DNA from: Streptomyces sp. adm13(2018)
GTDB taxonomy: Bacteria; Actinomycetota; Actinomycetes; Streptomycetales; Streptomycetaceae
Assembly: GCF_008042145.1 (NCBI RefSeq)
Contig: NZ_RDBH01000141.1
Span: forward strand, 91,530 to 124,310
DNA length: 32,781 nt
Reading direction: 5' to 3'
The notes under the pieces are model-generated. The model was not told the origin of the DNA. It did no database searches and saw nothing but the letters and a program-made list of their open reading frames with translations. Numbering within the stretch: the first letter of the stretch is position 1; each line of letters opens with the position of its first letter. The position numbers were made by a program, and so were the translations under genes. Positions 1 through 7,796 of this stretch are shown here, one piece after another.

Positions 1-115
1 GGCCGGGGGAACCGGAACCTCCCGCCTGGCGTTGACCAGTACGGAAGGGTCCACTGGACACGTGGACGACCACGAAGCAAAGGGTTCCCCTGCCGCACCA
101 CTTGGAGGGCGTACC

Positions 116-979
116 GTGCACCGCCGGCACAACGGGCTGAAGACCGCCGTACTTCTCGGAGGGCTCTCCGCCCTCATCATCGTCATCGGCAGCTTCTTCG
201 GACGTACGGGGCTGATCGTCGCGCTGTTGGTCGCGCTCGGTACCAACGCGTACGCGTACTGGAACAGCGACAAGCTGGCGCTGCGGGCCATGCGCGCCCG
301 GCCGGTCAGCGAGTTCGAGGCCCCCGCCCTGTACCGGATGGTGCGAGAGCTCTCCACCCAGGCGCGCCAGCCCATGCCCCGGCTCTACATCTCGCCGACC
401 CAGGCGCCGAACGCCTTCGCGACCGGACGCAACCCGAGGAACGCGGCGGTCTGCTGCACCGAGGGCATCCTCGCGATCCTCGACGAGCGCGAGCTGCGCG
501 GCGTCATCGGCCACGAGCTGAGCCACGTCTACAACCGGGACATCCTCATCTCCTCGGTCGCCGGGGCACTCGCCTCCGTGATCATGTTCCTGGTCAACTT
601 CGCCTGGCTGATCCCGGTCGGCCGGTCCAGCGACGACGACCGCCCCGGGCTGCTCGGGATGCTCCTCGTCATGATCCTGGGCCCGATCGCCGCCTCCGTC
701 ATCCAGCTGGCGATCTCCCGCTCCCGCGAGTACGAGGCCGACGCCTCCGGAGCCCAGCTCACCGGCGACCCGCTCGCCCTGGCCGCCGCCCTGCGGAAGC
801 TGGACGCGGGCACCAAGCAGCTGCCGCTGCCCGCCGAGCCGCGGATCGAGACCGCCAGCCACATGATGATCGCCAACCCGTTCGGGCCCGGACAGGGCCT
901 GTCCAAGATGTTCTCCACCCACCCGCCGATGGCCGAGCGCATCGCCCGGCTCGAACAGATGGCAGGACGACGCCCGTGA
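116..979 (+). CDS. htpX: HtpX-like M48 family zinc metalloprotease
   Basis: Membrane-bound zinc endopeptidase of the M48/HtpX family, expected to degrade misfolded membrane proteins. The zinc motif HELSH is at about residues 133-137, and the third ligand is the first Glu of SREYEAD at about 205. Two hydrophobic stretches precede the catalytic domain (about 12-30 and 34-48) and two follow the HEXXH helix (about 145-165 and 180-200), as in HtpX. The frame is open from a TTG at 32, but I prefer the GTG at 116: GGAGGG lies 6 bases before it and the family similarity starts there, giving 287 aa, the usual length. The stop overlaps the next start (GTGA), so it is translationally coupled to the YccF-like gene. 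Confidence 0.9.
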   Translation: MHRRHNGLKTAVLLGGLSALIIVIGSFFGRTGLIVALLVALGTNAYAYWNSDKLALRAMRARPVSEFEAPALYRMVRELSTQARQPMPRLYISPTQAPNAFATGRNPRNAAVCCTEGILAILDERELRGVIGHELSHVYNRDILISSVAGALASVIMFLVNFAWLIPVGRSSDDDRPGLLGMLLVMILGPIAASVIQLAISRSREYEADASGAQLTGDPLALAAALRKLDAGTKQLPLPAEPRIETASHMMIANPFGPGQGLSKMFSTHPPMAERIARLEQMAGRRP

Positions 980-1380
980 AGACAATCCTCAACATCATCT
1001 GGCTGGTGCTCTGCGGATTCTGGATGTTCCTCGGCTACATGCTGGCGGGCGTCCTGCTCTGCATCACCATCATCGGCATCCCCTTCGGACTCGCCGCGTT
1101 CCGCATCGGGGTGTACGCGCTGTGGCCCTTCGGCCACACCGTCGTCGACCGCCGCGACGCGGGCGCGCCCTCCTGCGTGGGCAACGTCCTGTGGCTGATC
1201 CTCGCCGGCTGGTGGCTCGCCCTCGGCCACATCACCACCGGCATCGCCCTCTGCCTCACGATCATCGGCATCCCGCTCGGCATCGCGAACTTCAAGCTGA
1301 TCCCGGTGTCCCTGCTGCCCCTCGGCAAGGAGATCGTCCCCAGCGACCAGCCCTACGGCTACGGATTCGCGGACCGGTAG
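976..1380 (+). CDS. YccF domain membrane protein
   Basis: Small integral membrane protein of 134 aa with two copies of a YccF-type (DUF307) motif. Each copy is a hydrophobic helix, a glycine-rich turn and the signature TIIGIPFG or TIIGIPLG (about residues 31-40 and 96-105), followed by a short amphipathic stretch. The two halves are clearly related to each other. The GTG start overlaps the protease stop by four bases, so the two are probably made together; a shared role in membrane protein quality is an inference from this coupling only. The biochemical function of the family is not established. Confidence 0.85.
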   Translation: MKTILNIIWLVLCGFWMFLGYMLAGVLLCITIIGIPFGLAAFRIGVYALWPFGHTVVDRRDAGAPSCVGNVLWLILAGWWLALGHITTGIALCLTIIGIPLGIANFKLIPVSLLPLGKEIVPSDQPYGYGFADR

Positions 1381-1411
1381 CGGCGGACCGCCAGGAGGGG
1401 ACGTCCCGACC

Positions 1412-2434
1412 GTGCAGAACCCCCGCTACGCGCTCCTCTCCGACGCGTACCCCGTCGCCCTCTGCCAGGACGTCGACGGACTCTACGGAGAGCCCGCCCC
1501 GGCGCCGCCCGTGCGGTACGAGCTCCGCGGCTGCGAACCGCGCGGCGAGCTGGCCCGCGCCGTCACCGAGGCCCTCGTGGAGGGCACGGCGCCGCTCGGC
1601 CCGCTGGACGTGGAGGTCCCCGACGGACTGTGGCGGCTCGACGGCGTCCGCGTCGTCGGCGCCCGCGGGGACGCCGTGACCGTCGAGACGACGGGCGAGC
1701 CCCGCCGCCGGGCCCACGCCCCGAGCCCCGCCCGCTGCGCCAACCTCATACGGGTCCCGGCCGAGCCGCCCACGGACCCCGCCCGCACCGGCGTCACCTT
1801 CCTCGGCTGCGCCCCGCGCGGCGCGCTGCGCGAGGCGCTCGCGGCCGGGACGGAGGGGTTCGGCCCGGTCGACTACCGGGTCCTGGCCCGGTTCGGCGAT
1901 CTGCACCACGGCGGGGAGGCGGGCCGCGTCACCGGCTGGGCCGCCTCCGCCCGCCACCGCGGCCTGGTCGACCTGACCGTGGCCTTCCCCCGCACCCGGC
2001 TCGTGCCGCCGCAGAACCGCGCGGTCTGGGAGCTGTTCTTCGGCGGCAGACCCGCCGAGCCCGGCACCTGGCGGCGGTTCTCCGGCACGGCCCGCGCGGA
2101 GTGGCTGCGGCAGGCCGCCCGCCGGCCGCGGGCCGCCCCGGAACTCGTGCCGGGAGCCACGTACGAGCTCGACGGGACGGACGTCGTCGACGAGGTGTCC
2201 TTCCTGTGCGCGCTGGGGGAGGCCGTGTACGGCCCCGGCCGCGACCCGGGCGCGGGGGCGCCCGGCGGGCTGGTGTGGGGGCAGGAGTGGACGGACGTGA
2301 CGCTCGTCTGGCACCGGGCCGACGTGGCCCGCGCCTGCCTGGGGGTCCAGCCGTGGGCCGGCCCCCGCCCCGCGACCTTCGAGGAACTCACCGACGCCCT
2401 CCGGAAGGCGGGGGTACGGCTGGTCCTCGACTGA
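1412..2434 (+). CDS. Barstar-like protein with a repeated N-terminal module
   Basis: Protein of 340 aa with no signal peptide or membrane segment. The last ~90 residues resemble barstar, the barnase inhibitor: YELDGTDVVDEVSFLCALGE, then TLVWHRADVARACLG, and an ending in a FEELTDALRKAG helix and a VRLVLD strand, which is the barstar order of elements. The N-terminal part holds two related modules, about residues 34-68 (LRGCEPRGEL ... GPLDVEV) and 129-158 (FLGCAPRGAL ... GPVDYRV), followed each time by a strand-rich segment. The GTG start is set by AGGAGGGG about 11 bases upstream. Barstar-like proteins bind and neutralise ribonuclease-type toxins, but no RNase or polymorphic toxin gene is visible nearby, so the partner is unknown. 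Confidence 0.75.
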   Translation: MQNPRYALLSDAYPVALCQDVDGLYGEPAPAPPVRYELRGCEPRGELARAVTEALVEGTAPLGPLDVEVPDGLWRLDGVRVVGARGDAVTVETTGEPRRRAHAPSPARCANLIRVPAEPPTDPARTGVTFLGCAPRGALREALAAGTEGFGPVDYRVLARFGDLHHGGEAGRVTGWAASARHRGLVDLTVAFPRTRLVPPQNRAVWELFFGGRPAEPGTWRRFSGTARAEWLRQAARRPRAAPELVPGATYELDGTDVVDEVSFLCALGEAVYGPGRDPGAGAPGGLVWGQEWTDVTLVWHRADVARACLGVQPWAGPRPATFEELTDALRKAGVRLVLD

Positions 2435-2457
2435 CGGCCCGCCATGGCGGGCCGTCA
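2432..2457. terminator. Perfect palindrome between convergent genes, probable bidirectional terminator
   Basis: A 26-bp perfect inverted repeat (TGACGGCCCGCC then ATGGCGGGCCGTCA) that contains the TGA stop of the barstar-like gene. It lies between that gene and the convergent AlkB-like gene, so it can form the same hairpin in both transcripts. No long T tract follows, which is common for Streptomyces terminators. The next 139 bases to 2596 hold nothing else I can recognise. Confidence 0.6.
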
Positions 2458-2596
2458 ATCGCCCTGCCGACCACGAACGCCCAGCCGGCCAGGCACCCCC
2501 AGAACGATCCCAGACGTTCGCGACCGCACACAGGTGTACCGCGGGAGCGCGTGGAGCAGCCCGCCCCCGGACGCGCGAAGTGTGGTGTCGTACCGC

Positions 2597-3232
2597 TCAG
2601 TCCAGGCCGGGCAGCCCGGTCTCGCGCAGGGTGATGTTGAGGCGTCCCACCAGCCCGAGTGCGGGATCGGCCGTGCCCGGACGGACTTTCGGGACGCCGT
2701 GGTGGGCCCAGCGCGAGGGGCCGCCGAAGACGAACAGATCGCCGGAGGAGAGCTCGACGTCCTGATAGGGGCGGCCCCGGCCCTCCGCGTTCCCGAACCG
2801 GAAGACGCACTGGTCCCCGAGGCTCAGCGACACCACCGGCGCACCCGAACGCTCCTCGCGGTCCTGGTGCATGCCCATCCGCGCCTCCGGCGCGTAGAAG
2901 TTCACGAGGGCGGTGTCGGGAGTGAACCCGCCGTCGTCGCCGTAGGCCTCGGCGACCGCCTCCCGGCCGAGGTCCACGAGCCACCGGGGCAGCGCCACCG
3001 CGACGGAGTCGAGGTAGCGGTACGGCACCCACTGCCGGCCCAGGCACAGCGACCGCACCGACATGACGCCGCCGCCGGGCAGCACGGTCTGCCGGTACGG
3101 AACCGGCCCGCGCCCCCACTCCCGGCAGGCCTCCACCAGCGCCCGCTGACGGGCGGGCGGGAGCCACGCGGGCACGTGCACCGCGCCCGGCGCGATCGTG
3201 GCCCGGTCGCGGGGGAAGAGCCCCTCGGTCAC
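2597..3232 (-). CDS. AlkB-like Fe(II)/2-oxoglutarate-dependent dioxygenase
   Basis: Family enzymes remove alkyl groups from damaged bases (1-methyladenine, 3-methylcytosine) by oxidation in the cytoplasm. The iron ligands H-x-D are in MHQDREE (H122, D124), with the distal His in RWAHHG (H177 or H178). The 2-oxoglutarate-binding arginines are R197 and R203 in RLNITLR, with the six-residue spacing seen in AlkB. NFYAPEARMGMHQD is the typical AlkB core. The length of 211 aa is normal. The GTG start overlaps the stop of the upstream Ogt gene by four bases, so both direct-reversal repair enzymes are expected from one mRNA. Confidence 0.9.
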   Translation of the reverse strand: MTEGLFPRDRATIAPGAVHVPAWLPPARQRALVEACREWGRGPVPYRQTVLPGGGVMSVRSLCLGRQWVPYRYLDSVAVALPRWLVDLGREAVAEAYGDDGGFTPDTALVNFYAPEARMGMHQDREERSGAPVVSLSLGDQCVFRFGNAEGRGRPYQDVELSSGDLFVFGGPSRWAHHGVPKVRPGTADPALGLVGRLNITLRETGLPGLD

Positions 3233-3726
3233 ACCGGGGCCCCCTCCAGGCCGAGCAGCCGCTCCTTGCGGTCGATGCCCGCCGCGTACCCGCGCAGACT
3301 GCCGTCGGCGCCGATGACCCGGTGGCAGGGCCGCACGACGAGCAGCGGGTTGCGGCCGATGGCGGTCCCGACGGCCCGGACCCCGGCGCCGGGCGAGCCG
3401 ACCTGGCGGGCGATCTCCCCGTAGGAGACGGTCGTGCCGTACGGGATCTCCTCCAGGGCCCGCCAGACGCGCCGCTGGAACGCGGTCCCGGCCTCACCGT
3501 CGAGCGCCAGGTCGAACCGGTCGCGCCGGCCGGCGAAGTACGCGTCGAGCTGCCCGGCCGCCTCGGCGAAGACCTCGGGCGCGAGGGACCAGCCGTCCTC
3601 GACCGCCACGGCACCCTTCTGCCCCGGCAGGGACAGCGAGCGCAGCACGGCACGCCCCCCTTCGGCGAGCCGCCCGACCAGCAGCATCTCGCCCAGGGGG
3701 CCGTCGACGTACGCGTACACGGTCAT
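3229..3726 (-). CDS. ogt: Methylated-DNA--protein-cysteine S-methyltransferase
   Basis: Suicide repair protein that moves the alkyl group of O6-methylguanine or O4-methylthymine onto its own cysteine. The acceptor site PCHRVIG is present, with Cys at residue 134, after a helix-turn-helix region (TTVSYGEIARQVGSPGAGVRAVG) and the Asn hinge GRNPLL. An upstream GTG at 3780 would add 18 residues, but the ATG at 3726 has GAGAGGA about 7 bases before it and starts exactly where the family does, giving 165 aa. It is the first gene of a two-gene operon with the AlkB-like gene. The 116 bases from 3727 to 3842 hold only its promoter region and the end of the next gene. Confidence 0.93.
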   Translation of the reverse strand: MTVYAYVDGPLGEMLLVGRLAEGGRAVLRSLSLPGQKGAVAVEDGWSLAPEVFAEAAGQLDAYFAGRRDRFDLALDGEAGTAFQRRVWRALEEIPYGTTVSYGEIARQVGSPGAGVRAVGTAIGRNPLLVVRPCHRVIGADGSLRGYAAGIDRKERLLGLEGAPV

Positions 3727-3842
3727 GGCTGGTTCCTCTCCCCGCACCGGGTCTTCCACAGACCAGTGTGCGGGGCCCACCGACCCCCGGGCTGGCGGTA
3801 TTCGGACACGACCCTTCCGCCCGCCGCCCGCCCGGCCGATGG

Positions 3843-4334
3843 TCAGCGGTAGTTCACGAACTGGATCGCGAAGTCGAAGTCCTTGCCCTTGAGCAGCGCC
3901 TGCACGGCCTGCAGGTCGTCCCGGCTCTTCGAGCTGACCCGCAGCTCGTCGCCCTGGACCTGGGCCTTGACGCCCTTGGGGCCCTCGTCGCGGATGGCCT
4001 TCGCGACCTTCTTGGCGTTCTCCTGGGAGATGCCCTCGGTGACCGACGCGAAGAGCTTGTACTCCTTGCCGGACAGCTGCGGCTCGCCCTCGACGTCCAG
4101 CGACTTCAGCGAGATGCCCCGCTTGATCAGCTTGGTCTGGAAGATGTCGAGGATCGCCATGACGCGCTCCTCACCGTTCGCCTGCATGAGGATCTTCTCG
4201 CCCGACCACGAGATCGAGGCGTTGGTTCCCTTGAAGTCGTAGCGCTGGGAGATCTCCTTCACGGCCTGGTTGAGGGCGTTGTCGACCTCCTGCCGCTCGA
4301 CCTTGGAGACGATGTCGAAACTGGAGTCGGCCAT
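3843..4334 (-). CDS. YajQ family nucleotide-binding protein
   Basis: Protein of 163 aa matching the whole YajQ family, from [23 protein letters not shown] at the start to [11 protein letters not shown] at the end. It has two RNA-recognition-like ferredoxin folds. Family members bind nucleotides, in some species cyclic di-GMP or tRNA; which applies here cannot be seen. AAGGAG lies 8 bases before the ATG. It is transcribed alone on the minus strand, back to back with tRNA-Tyr. Confidence 0.93.
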   Translation of the reverse strand: MADSSFDIVSKVERQEVDNALNQAVKEISQRYDFKGTNASISWSGEKILMQANGEERVMAILDIFQTKLIKRGISLKSLDVEGEPQLSGKEYKLFASVTEGISQENAKKVAKAIRDEGPKGVKAQVQGDELRVSSKSRDDLQAVQALLKGKDFDFAIQFVNYR

Positions 4335-4504
4335 GACTCGTGGCTCCTTGCTCGGATGCTTGGGGTACAGCGCAAAGCCTAGGGGGTGAGCCGCGGCCCG
4401 AACCGCTGATCAATCCGGTGGCGAACCACCCCCGGGGATCAGGTATCGTTTACGTCGTTGCCACGGAACACCGCAGAAAAGCGGCTCCACGGTAGCGATC
4501 TCAT

Positions 4505-4586
4505 GGCGATGTGCCCGAGTGGCCAATGGGAGCGGACTGTAAATCCGTCGGCTTAGCCTACCCAGGTTCGAATCCTGGCGTCGCCA
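4505..4586 (+). tRNA. tRNA-Tyr (GTA)
   Basis: An 82-nt class II tRNA with a long variable arm, as expected for bacterial tRNA-Tyr. Acceptor arms GGCGATG and CGTCGCC pair (one G-U) and the discriminator base is A. The anticodon loop is CTGTAAA, with GTA at 4539-4541, closed by a five-pair stem; the T arm is CCAGG-TTCGAAT-CCTGG. The 3' CCA is not encoded. Confidence 0.97.
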
Positions 4587-4594
4587 CGCGAAAC

Positions 4595-4635
4595 GGAAGG
4601 TCCCCGGTGCTTGCACCGGGGACCTTCCTTCGTTT
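4595..4635 (+). terminator. Rho-independent terminator after tRNA-Tyr
   Basis: A 16-bp perfect stem (GGAAGGTCCCCGGTGC paired with its complement), a 2-nt loop and a T-rich tail TTCGTTT. It starts 9 bases after the tRNA and also faces the end of the convergent NAD(P)-binding gene at 4655. Confidence 0.9.
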
Positions 4636-4654
4636 GTGGGGTGGGGGTCGGTGG

Positions 4655-5311
4655 TCAGTTTCCGGCCACTGCCTTTGTCGCGACCGAGACCGGGGTCGAG
4701 CCGGTGATCAGTTCCAGGGTCAGGCCGGCGGTCGCCGGGGTGTCCAGGAGTTCGGCGAGGGTCGCCGCCACGTCGTCGCGGGGGACCGGGCCGCGGCCCG
4801 TGCGGGCCTCCATGCGGACCAGGCCCGTGCCCGCGTCGTCCGTCAGGGAGCCGGGGCGCAGGATCGTCCAGTCCAGGGCCGTGCGGGAGCGGACCGCGTC
4901 GTCCGCCGCACCCTTCGCGCGCAGGTAGGCGTCGAAGATCTCGTCGCCCGGGTGCGCGGCGTCGGCGCCCATGGACGAGACGACGATGTACCGGCGTACG
5001 CCCGCGCGTTCCGCCGCGTCGGCGAACAGGACCGCCGCCGCGCGGTCCACCGAGTCCTTGCGGTCCACGCCGCTGCCCGGGCCCGCGCCCGCCGCGAAGA
5101 CGGCCGCGTCGGCGCCCTGGAGCACGGCGGCGACCATCTCCACCGAGGCCGACTCCAGGTCCAGGACGACCGGTTCGGCCCCCGCGTCCCGCAGGTCCCC
5201 GGCCTGTTCCGGTCTGCGGATGATCCCCGCGACCTCGTGTCCGCCCGCCGAGAGCAGCCTCTCCAGGCGCAGGGCGATCTGTCCGTGTCCTCCAGCGATG
5301 ACGATGCGCAT
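4655..5311 (-). CDS. NAD(P)-binding, atypical short-chain dehydrogenase-like protein
   Basis: Protein of 218 aa with an N-terminal Rossmann motif MRIVIAGGHGQIALRLERLL (GxxGxxG form GGHGQIA), then a strand and acidic turn, and RYIVVSSMGAD in the place of the catalytic Ser of extended SDRs. No YxxxK pair is evident (the equivalent region reads FDAYLRAKGAADD, which keeps a Y-x3-K spacing). It resembles the NAD(P)H-binding proteins annotated as YwnB or atypical SDR5. The substrate is unknown. The ATG lies two bases after the stop of the amidohydrolase, so the pair is an operon. Confidence 0.85.
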   Translation of the reverse strand: MRIVIAGGHGQIALRLERLLSAGGHEVAGIIRRPEQAGDLRDAGAEPVVLDLESASVEMVAAVLQGADAAVFAAGAGPGSGVDRKDSVDRAAAVLFADAAERAGVRRYIVVSSMGADAAHPGDEIFDAYLRAKGAADDAVRSRTALDWTILRPGSLTDDAGTGLVRMEARTGRGPVPRDDVAATLAELLDTPATAGLTLELITGSTPVSVATKAVAGN

Positions 5312-5313
5312 AC

Positions 5314-6594
5314 TCACGACCGTACGACGGGACCGGCCGGAGGGCTTCCCGGCTCGGGCGGTCGTTCCGGGCGCGCCTGGCGGGGCAGGTCCAGCGCCGC
5401 CGCCGAGTCGCAGTACTCGCGTACCGCGCTCGTCCGGGCCACCACCCGCCCCCGGTGCACCACGATGCGGCTGTACGCGAGGGACAGCACGCCCGACAGA
5501 CGCTCGCCGCGCACCGCGAGCAGCTCCGCGGGGAAGCCGGCCTCGACGCGCACCTCCGGCAGGCCCGTGGCGGCCCGCGCCTCCGCGGCGACCGCGGCGT
5601 AGGCCTCCTCGGCCGGCAGGCCGCCGAGCGAGGCGAGGAGGTACGCGGCCTCCAGCGGGTCGCCGCGGCCCACCGGGTTGGCCACGTCCCGCATCGCCCC
5701 GCTGCCCGCCGCGACCCGCACCCCGGCCGCCCGCAGGAGCCGGACCGGTGCCGTGCCGCGCAGCCCGGTGCCGGCGCAGCCGCCCTGGGGCAGGCAGACC
5801 ACGGTCACGCCGGCCGCCGCGAGTCCGTCGGCCGCGCGCCGGGCCGCGTCGGCGGGGAGCCGGCCGAGGCCCGCGCAGGGGCCGATCGTCACGCCGGGGC
5901 GCAGTCCGCCGGCCATCGCCGCGAGCCGCGCGAGCCGGGCCGGGTCGTCGCCGTCGGTGTGCAGGTCGACGGGGACGCCGTGCTCGGCCGCGACCTCCAG
6001 GACCGCCTCGACGTACCCCGCCGGGTCCGGGTCGAGGTCCGGGCAGCCGCCCACCACCCCGGCCCCCATCTTCACCGCGTCCCGCAGCATCGCGAGCCCG
6101 TCCGCGCCCGCGGCCCCGGTGAGCAGCCTCGGCATCGCGACCGCGGTGAGGTCGACGAGGCCGCGCAGCGAGCGCCGGGCCTGGAGGACGGCTTCGAGCG
6201 GGCCGAGTCCGTGGACGTCGCCGATCCGCACGTGCGCGCGCTGCGCGGTCGCGCCGTGGCCGAGCTGGAGCAGCGCGGCCTCGGCGGCCCGGCGCTGGAC
6301 GTGCTCGGGGGCGTACGAGACGGGGCCGGGGGAGTCCGCGGAGAGGGCGGTGTCGGCGTGGGCGTGGGGTTCGGCGGCGGCGGGCAGCAGCAGGTAGCCG
6401 GTGAGGTCGACGCGCGCGCCCGTGGCGGTGAGGCTGCCGGCCGTGCCGACCGCCTCGATCCGGCCGCCGACCAGCCGTACGTCGACGTTCCGCCCGTCGG
6501 CGAGCCGTGCGTGGGAGAGCAGGAGCGAGGTCGAGTCGGCGGTGGCGGCGGCCCCGTCCTCGGGCGGCTGGGGCTGCTTGCTGTCGGCTGACAT
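5314..6594 (-). CDS. Amidohydrolase-fold protein related to cytosine deaminase, with degenerate active site
   Basis: Protein of 426 aa with the arrangement of cytosine deaminase-type amidohydrolases: a small N-terminal beta domain, the first metal motif HAH in PAAAEPHAHADTAL (about residues 76-80), the second His in PVDLHTDGDDP, and a GxxxxRDxxNPxGRGDPLEAA segment matching the loop after the metal Asp. Against the family pattern, the Glu of HxDE is Gly (HTDG), the His of the SH motif is replaced in VTIGPCAG, and the metal Asp of the GHDD/GTDN loop is Gly (GSGAM). It may be inactive or have another chemistry. The ATG at 6594 is the first Met of the matching region. It is followed after 2 bases by the NAD(P)-binding gene. 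Confidence 0.8.
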   Translation of the reverse strand: MSADSKQPQPPEDGAAATADSTSLLLSHARLADGRNVDVRLVGGRIEAVGTAGSLTATGARVDLTGYLLLPAAAEPHAHADTALSADSPGPVSYAPEHVQRRAAEAALLQLGHGATAQRAHVRIGDVHGLGPLEAVLQARRSLRGLVDLTAVAMPRLLTGAAGADGLAMLRDAVKMGAGVVGGCPDLDPDPAGYVEAVLEVAAEHGVPVDLHTDGDDPARLARLAAMAGGLRPGVTIGPCAGLGRLPADAARRAADGLAAAGVTVVCLPQGGCAGTGLRGTAPVRLLRAAGVRVAAGSGAMRDVANPVGRGDPLEAAYLLASLGGLPAEEAYAAVAAEARAATGLPEVRVEAGFPAELLAVRGERLSGVLSLAYSRIVVHRGRVVARTSAVREYCDSAAALDLPRQARPERPPEPGSPPAGPVVRS

Positions 6595-6760
6595 CGGGGC
6601 TCCTCAAGGCTCCTCAAGATCAAGATCACGAAGCGTGGTGGAGAGCCTAGGGGCGCTCGGAGCGCGCTTCGGGGAGGAGCGCAATAGTCGTACCGATGAG
6701 GGCACGAGTGGCGTACGGGACCCCTGGTGAGGGCGGTCGCGGGGGCCCCGCGAAACGGAT

Positions 6761-6790
6761 TTGGGTGATGGGCCGGAGACCGTGTAATGT
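6761..6790 (+). promoter_or_regulatory. Candidate promoter of tRNA-Thr/tRNA-Met/rpmG
   Basis: TTGGGT, 18 bases, TAATGT. The -10 box ends 12 bases before the first base of tRNA-Thr, the usual distance for a tRNA promoter. Both boxes are close to the housekeeping consensus. The rest of 6595-6760 is the upstream region of the minus-strand amidohydrolase; I see nothing else in it. Confidence 0.65.
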
Positions 6791-6801
6791 CTTCCTCGCT
6801 C

Positions 6802-6874
6802 GCCCCAATAGCTCAGTCGGTAGAGCGTCTCCATGGTAAGGAGAAGGTCTACGGTTCGATTCCGTATTGGGGCT
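6802..6874 (+). tRNA. tRNA-Thr (GGT)
   Basis: A 73-nt cloverleaf. Acceptor arms GCCCCAA and TTGGGGC pair fully and the discriminator base is T. The anticodon stem is TCTCC/GGAGA around loop ATGGTAA, giving anticodon GGT. The T loop TTCGATT follows. Confidence 0.96.
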
Positions 6875-6918
6875 CTGGTGAGAAGGAACCCGTCTTCGGA
6901 CGGGGACCCGATCATCAA

Positions 6919-6991
6919 AGCGGTGTAGCTCAGTCGGTAGAGCAAGCGGCTCATAATCGCTGTGTCACCGGTTCAAGTCCGGTCACCGCTA
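6919..6991 (+). tRNA. tRNA-Met (CAT), elongator type
   Basis: A 73-nt cloverleaf. Acceptor arms AGCGGTG and CACCGCT pair fully and the discriminator is A. The anticodon loop is CTCATAA with anticodon CAT. It lacks the unpaired first base and the GGG/CCC anticodon stem of initiator tRNA, so it is elongator Met; a CAT anticodon could also mark an Ile tRNA read after lysidine modification, but its position before rpmG matches tRNA-Met in other actinobacteria. Confidence 0.93.
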
Positions 6992-7077
6992 CACACGGTA
7001 GCCGATTGCGGGGTCGGTCCTTCGATCGGCTACTCTTTTATGCGTTCATCCGTCCCATCCGTCCAAGGAGCACTCAC

Positions 7078-7242
7078 GTGGCTGCCACCGACGTCCGCCC
7101 GAAGATCACGCTGGCCTGCGTGGAGTGCAAGGAGCGGAACTACATCACCAAGAAGAACCGGCGTAACAACCCGGACCGTCTTGAGATGAAGAAGCACTGC
7201 CCCCGCTGCAACTCGCACACTGCACACCGCGAGACGCGCTAA
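7078..7242 (+). CDS. rpmG: Large ribosomal subunit protein bL33
   Basis: Protein of 54 aa in the 50S subunit. It reads [30 protein letters not shown] and ends in [14 protein letters not shown]. Both CxxC pairs (CVEC and CPRC) are kept, so this is the zinc-binding form. The GTG start has AAGGAG 8 bases upstream. It follows tRNA-Thr and tRNA-Met and precedes the HadAB-like pair, as in mycobacteria. Confidence 0.97.
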
Positions 7243-7252
7243 TCAGGCTCGC

Positions 7253-7288
7253 ACACGAGGCCGTCCCCACTCGGGGGCGGCCTCGTGT
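7253..7288 (+). terminator. Terminator after rpmG
   Basis: Long GC-rich hairpin: ACACGAGGCCG and TCCCC pair with GGGGG and CGGCCTCGTGT around a short loop, 11 bases after the rpmG stop. It separates the tRNA/rpmG unit from the dehydratase genes. Confidence 0.85.
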
Positions 7289-7300
7289 CGTTTGTCGGCA

Positions 7301-7327
7301 CAACAGATCCAGCGGCAACAGATCCAG
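7301..7327 (+). repeat. Short tandem direct repeat before the HadA-like gene
   Basis: The 12-base word CAACAGATCCAG occurs at 7301-7312 and 7316-7327, a 15-base period. The second copy runs into the AGGAGG ribosome-binding site of the next gene. The function is unknown. Confidence 0.6.
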
Positions 7328-7341
7328 GAGGTTTCGAGTCC

Positions 7342-7794
7342 ATGGCGCTCGACCAGTCCTTCGTGGGCCGGACCTATCCGCCCACCCCGGCCTACGAGGT
7401 CGGCCGCGAGAAGATCCGCGAGTTCGCCGAGGCGATCGGTGACGCGAATCCGGCCTACGTCGACCAGGGAGCGGCCAAGGAGCTCGGGCACCCCGAGGTG
7501 ATCGCTCCGCCGACCTTCGTGTTCGCCATCACGTTCAAGGCGGCCGGCGCTGTCATCGAGGACCCCCAGCTGGGTCTCGACTACAGCCGGGTCGTCCACG
7601 GCGACCAGAAGTTCGCCTACAGCCGGCCCGTGCGGGCCGGTGACCGGCTCTCGGTCACCTCCACCATCGAGGCGATCAAGTCCCTCGCCGGCAACGACAT
7701 CCTGGACATCCGCGGTGAGGTCCACGACGCCTCCGGTGAGCACGTCGTGACCGCCTGGACGAAGCTCGTCTCCCGCGCACCCGAGGGGGCCTGA
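7342..7794 (+). CDS. HadA-like MaoC-domain (3R)-hydroxyacyl dehydratase subunit
   Basis: Protein of 150 aa with a hot-dog fold of the FAS1/MaoC N-terminal type. It matches the HadA subunit of mycobacterial dehydratases: YEVGREKIREFAEAIGDANPAYVD, IAPPTFVFAITF and VVHGDQKFAYSRPVRAGDRL. In the position of the hydratase motif it has GDANPAY instead of the catalytic GDxNPxH, as expected for the stabilising subunit. The ATG at 7342 is fixed by AGGAGG 10 bases upstream. It lies 2 bases before the HadB-like gene. Streptomyces do not make mycolic acids, so the acyl substrate is open. Confidence 0.9.
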   Translation: MALDQSFVGRTYPPTPAYEVGREKIREFAEAIGDANPAYVDQGAAKELGHPEVIAPPTFVFAITFKAAGAVIEDPQLGLDYSRVVHGDQKFAYSRPVRAGDRLSVTSTIEAIKSLAGNDILDIRGEVHDASGEHVVTAWTKLVSRAPEGA

Positions 7795-7796
7795 CC

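Noticed and set aside
1..115. A longer HtpX protein starting at the TTG at 32
   Set aside because: The extra 28 residues are low-complexity, and GGAGGG points to the GTG at 116.
4655..6607. A 650-codon minus-strand frame that would fuse a long N-terminal part to the NAD(P)-binding protein
   Set aside because: The upstream part is the out-of-frame shadow of the amidohydrolase; the real gene starts at 5311 directly after the amidohydrolase stop.
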